Shown: one piece after another, positions 5,454 through 6,393 of the stretch
Position numbering within the stretch: position 1 is the stretch's first letter
How the letters are laid out: the number at the start of each line of letters is the position of its first letter
Assembly (NCBI GenBank): GCA_018608735.1
Contig: JABAYZ010000058.1
Coordinates: 1-6,393, forward strand
Length of the DNA stretch: 6,393 nucleotides
From: Flavobacteriaceae bacterium
Lineage (GTDB): Bacteria; Bacteroidota; Bacteroidia; Flavobacteriales; Flavobacteriaceae
Direction: 5' to 3'
The notes under the pieces: generated by a model
The model's database searches: none
What the model was told of the DNA's origin: nothing
What the model saw: only the letters and a program-made list of their open reading frames with translations
Translations under genes and position numbers: made by a program

Positions 5454-6393
5454 TTATATTAAACCGCTTAGCTTATTTTGACGTTTACGCATAAATGAGG
5501 CAGGGATATTTTCTACTTTTCGGTATTTTGCTACTGTACGTCGGGCAACGCTTATGTTTTGTTCTTTTAGCTTATCTACTATTTCATCGTCACTGATGGG
5601 CGCGCAGCTGTTCTCGCATTTTATCATTTGCTTTATTTTAAACTTTATTGACGCTGATGATTGCGAAGTTAGGTCGTCGTGAGACTGCACTGCGGTGCTA
5701 AAAAATGATTTTAGTTCTAGGGTGCCTTGCGGTGTTTCCATCAGTGATCCAGTAGTGACGCGGCTAATTGTACTTTCATGCATGTTCACCGCTTCGGCTA
5801 CTTCTCTTAATACCATTGGCGCAATAAAGCCTTGGCCTTTTTCTAAGAATGCTGTTTGCCGTCTCGCTATTTCTGTGGCGACACGTAGCATTGTGTCATT
5901 GCGCTTCTGCAATGCGTTTTTTAACCAACTGGCCTCTGCCATTTTCTCTTTTATGAAATTTTTTTGCTCAGAATCCATTTGAGTTTTTCTGGCATCTTTT
6001 GCAAATTCTCTATTTATTTTCACACTTGGTAAAGTGGATTTATTTAGTGTTACCAGCCATCCAGTTTCACTGTTCGTAATCTTTAAGTCGGGCTCTCTGA
6101 TAACGATAGCTTCCGACGAAAATTTAAGACCTGGTTTCGGGTCAAAGGACTTTATAATCTTCAACTTTTTAGCAAGATCTTTGTCGCTGCATGCGCAGCG
6201 CCGTTTCAATAGATCAAAGTTTCCTTTTCCGAGTAAGTGTAGGTTCTTTATAATTTCGTCTAAGGTGTTGTCTAGCAGGTCTTGGTCTTTTGCTTGCAAC
6301 CTTAGGCATTCTGCCAGATTTCGACAAAATAGACCGGCAGGTTCAATCATTTGGAGACTTCTAAGGGTGCTTTCAACTGTAGTAATCTCAACA
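5454..6393 (-). CDS. rpoN: RNA polymerase sigma-54 factor, C-terminal part (start beyond right edge)
   Basis: Sigma-54 directs RNA polymerase to -24/-12 promoters and depends on AAA+ activators. About 312 residues are visible; the frame stays open to the right edge (VEITTVESTLRSLQMIEPAG precedes and includes the internal ATG at 6350), so the N-terminal activator-interacting region lies outside. From the internal Met, residues 1-80 match the core-binding region (EPAGLFCRNLAECL, FDPKPGL). The helix-turn-helix that contacts -12 spans about 178-220 (VAEAVNMHESTISRVT, TPQGTLELKSFFS). The RpoN box ARRTVAKYR, which reads the -24 GG, is at 269-277 (5546-5520) and intact. It lacks the hpf/ptsN neighbours that usually follow housekeeping rpoN, and its bases are AT-rich, which suggests an accessory copy. 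It faces the TPR-glycosyltransferase gene, whose promoter fits this sigma factor. Confidence 0.95.
   Translation of the reverse strand, partial: VEITTVESTLRSLQMIEPAGLFCRNLAECLRLQAKDQDLLDNTLDEIIKNLHLLGKGNFDLLKRRCACSDKDLAKKLKIIKSFDPKPGLKFSSEAIVIREPDLKITNSETGWLVTLNKSTLPSVKINREFAKDARKTQMDSEQKNFIKEKMAEASWLKNALQKRNDTMLRVATEIARRQTAFLEKGQGFIAPMVLREVAEAVNMHESTISRVTTGSLMETPQGTLELKSFFSTAVQSHDDLTSQSSASIKFKIKQMIKCENSCAPISDDEIVDKLKEQNISVARRTVAKYRKVENIPASFMRKRQNKLSGLI

Noticed and set aside
1..6393. CRISPR array, tRNA or rRNA genes
   Set aside because: No regularly spaced repeats and no tRNA-like or rRNA-like stretch were seen on reading through the window.

Overview
The window looks like accessory DNA from an alphaproteobacterium, most likely of the Rhodobacterales (Roseobacter) group. 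That guess rests on the style of the RfbB and RpoN protein sequences, the rfbC-rfbB-rfbD gene order and the type of transposase remnant. No database search was possible, so the taxonomy is inference.

Left third (1-1805, minus strand): three genes of the dTDP-L-rhamnose pathway, transcribed leftwards as rfbC, rfbB, rfbD. Each junction is a 4-bp ATGA overlap, so translation is probably coupled. rfbD runs off the left edge; rfbA would be expected beyond it. Together RfbB, RfbC and RfbD turn dTDP-glucose (made by RfbA) into dTDP-L-rhamnose, a donor for O-antigen or other surface polysaccharide.

Middle (1806-2524): about 720 bp with no intact gene. It holds an AT-rich 20-bp dyad just upstream of rfbC. 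It also holds a decayed C-terminal piece of an IS3-like transposase (minus strand, about 1962-2277) with two in-frame stop codons. The upstream region of the next gene follows, with an 18-bp dyad, a 9-bp direct repeat and a well-formed sigma-54 (-24/-12) promoter at 2470-2485. The predicted transcript start falls about 30 nt before a good ATG with a ribosome binding site.

Right half (2525-6393): a 954-residue protein with a long TPR array and a C-terminal GT41 (O-GlcNAc transferase/SPINDLY-like) glycosyltransferase domain, on the plus strand. Facing it, with 64 bp between the stops, is the C-terminal two thirds or so of rpoN (sigma-54), running off the right edge. Both genes are visibly richer in A+T than the rfb genes.

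The most interesting idea is that the sigma-54 encoded here, perhaps an accessory copy, drives the TPR-glycosyltransferase gene beside it. Sigma-54 often controls flagella and surface structures in these bacteria. A role in protein or surface glycosylation would fit, but the substrate cannot be read from the sequence.
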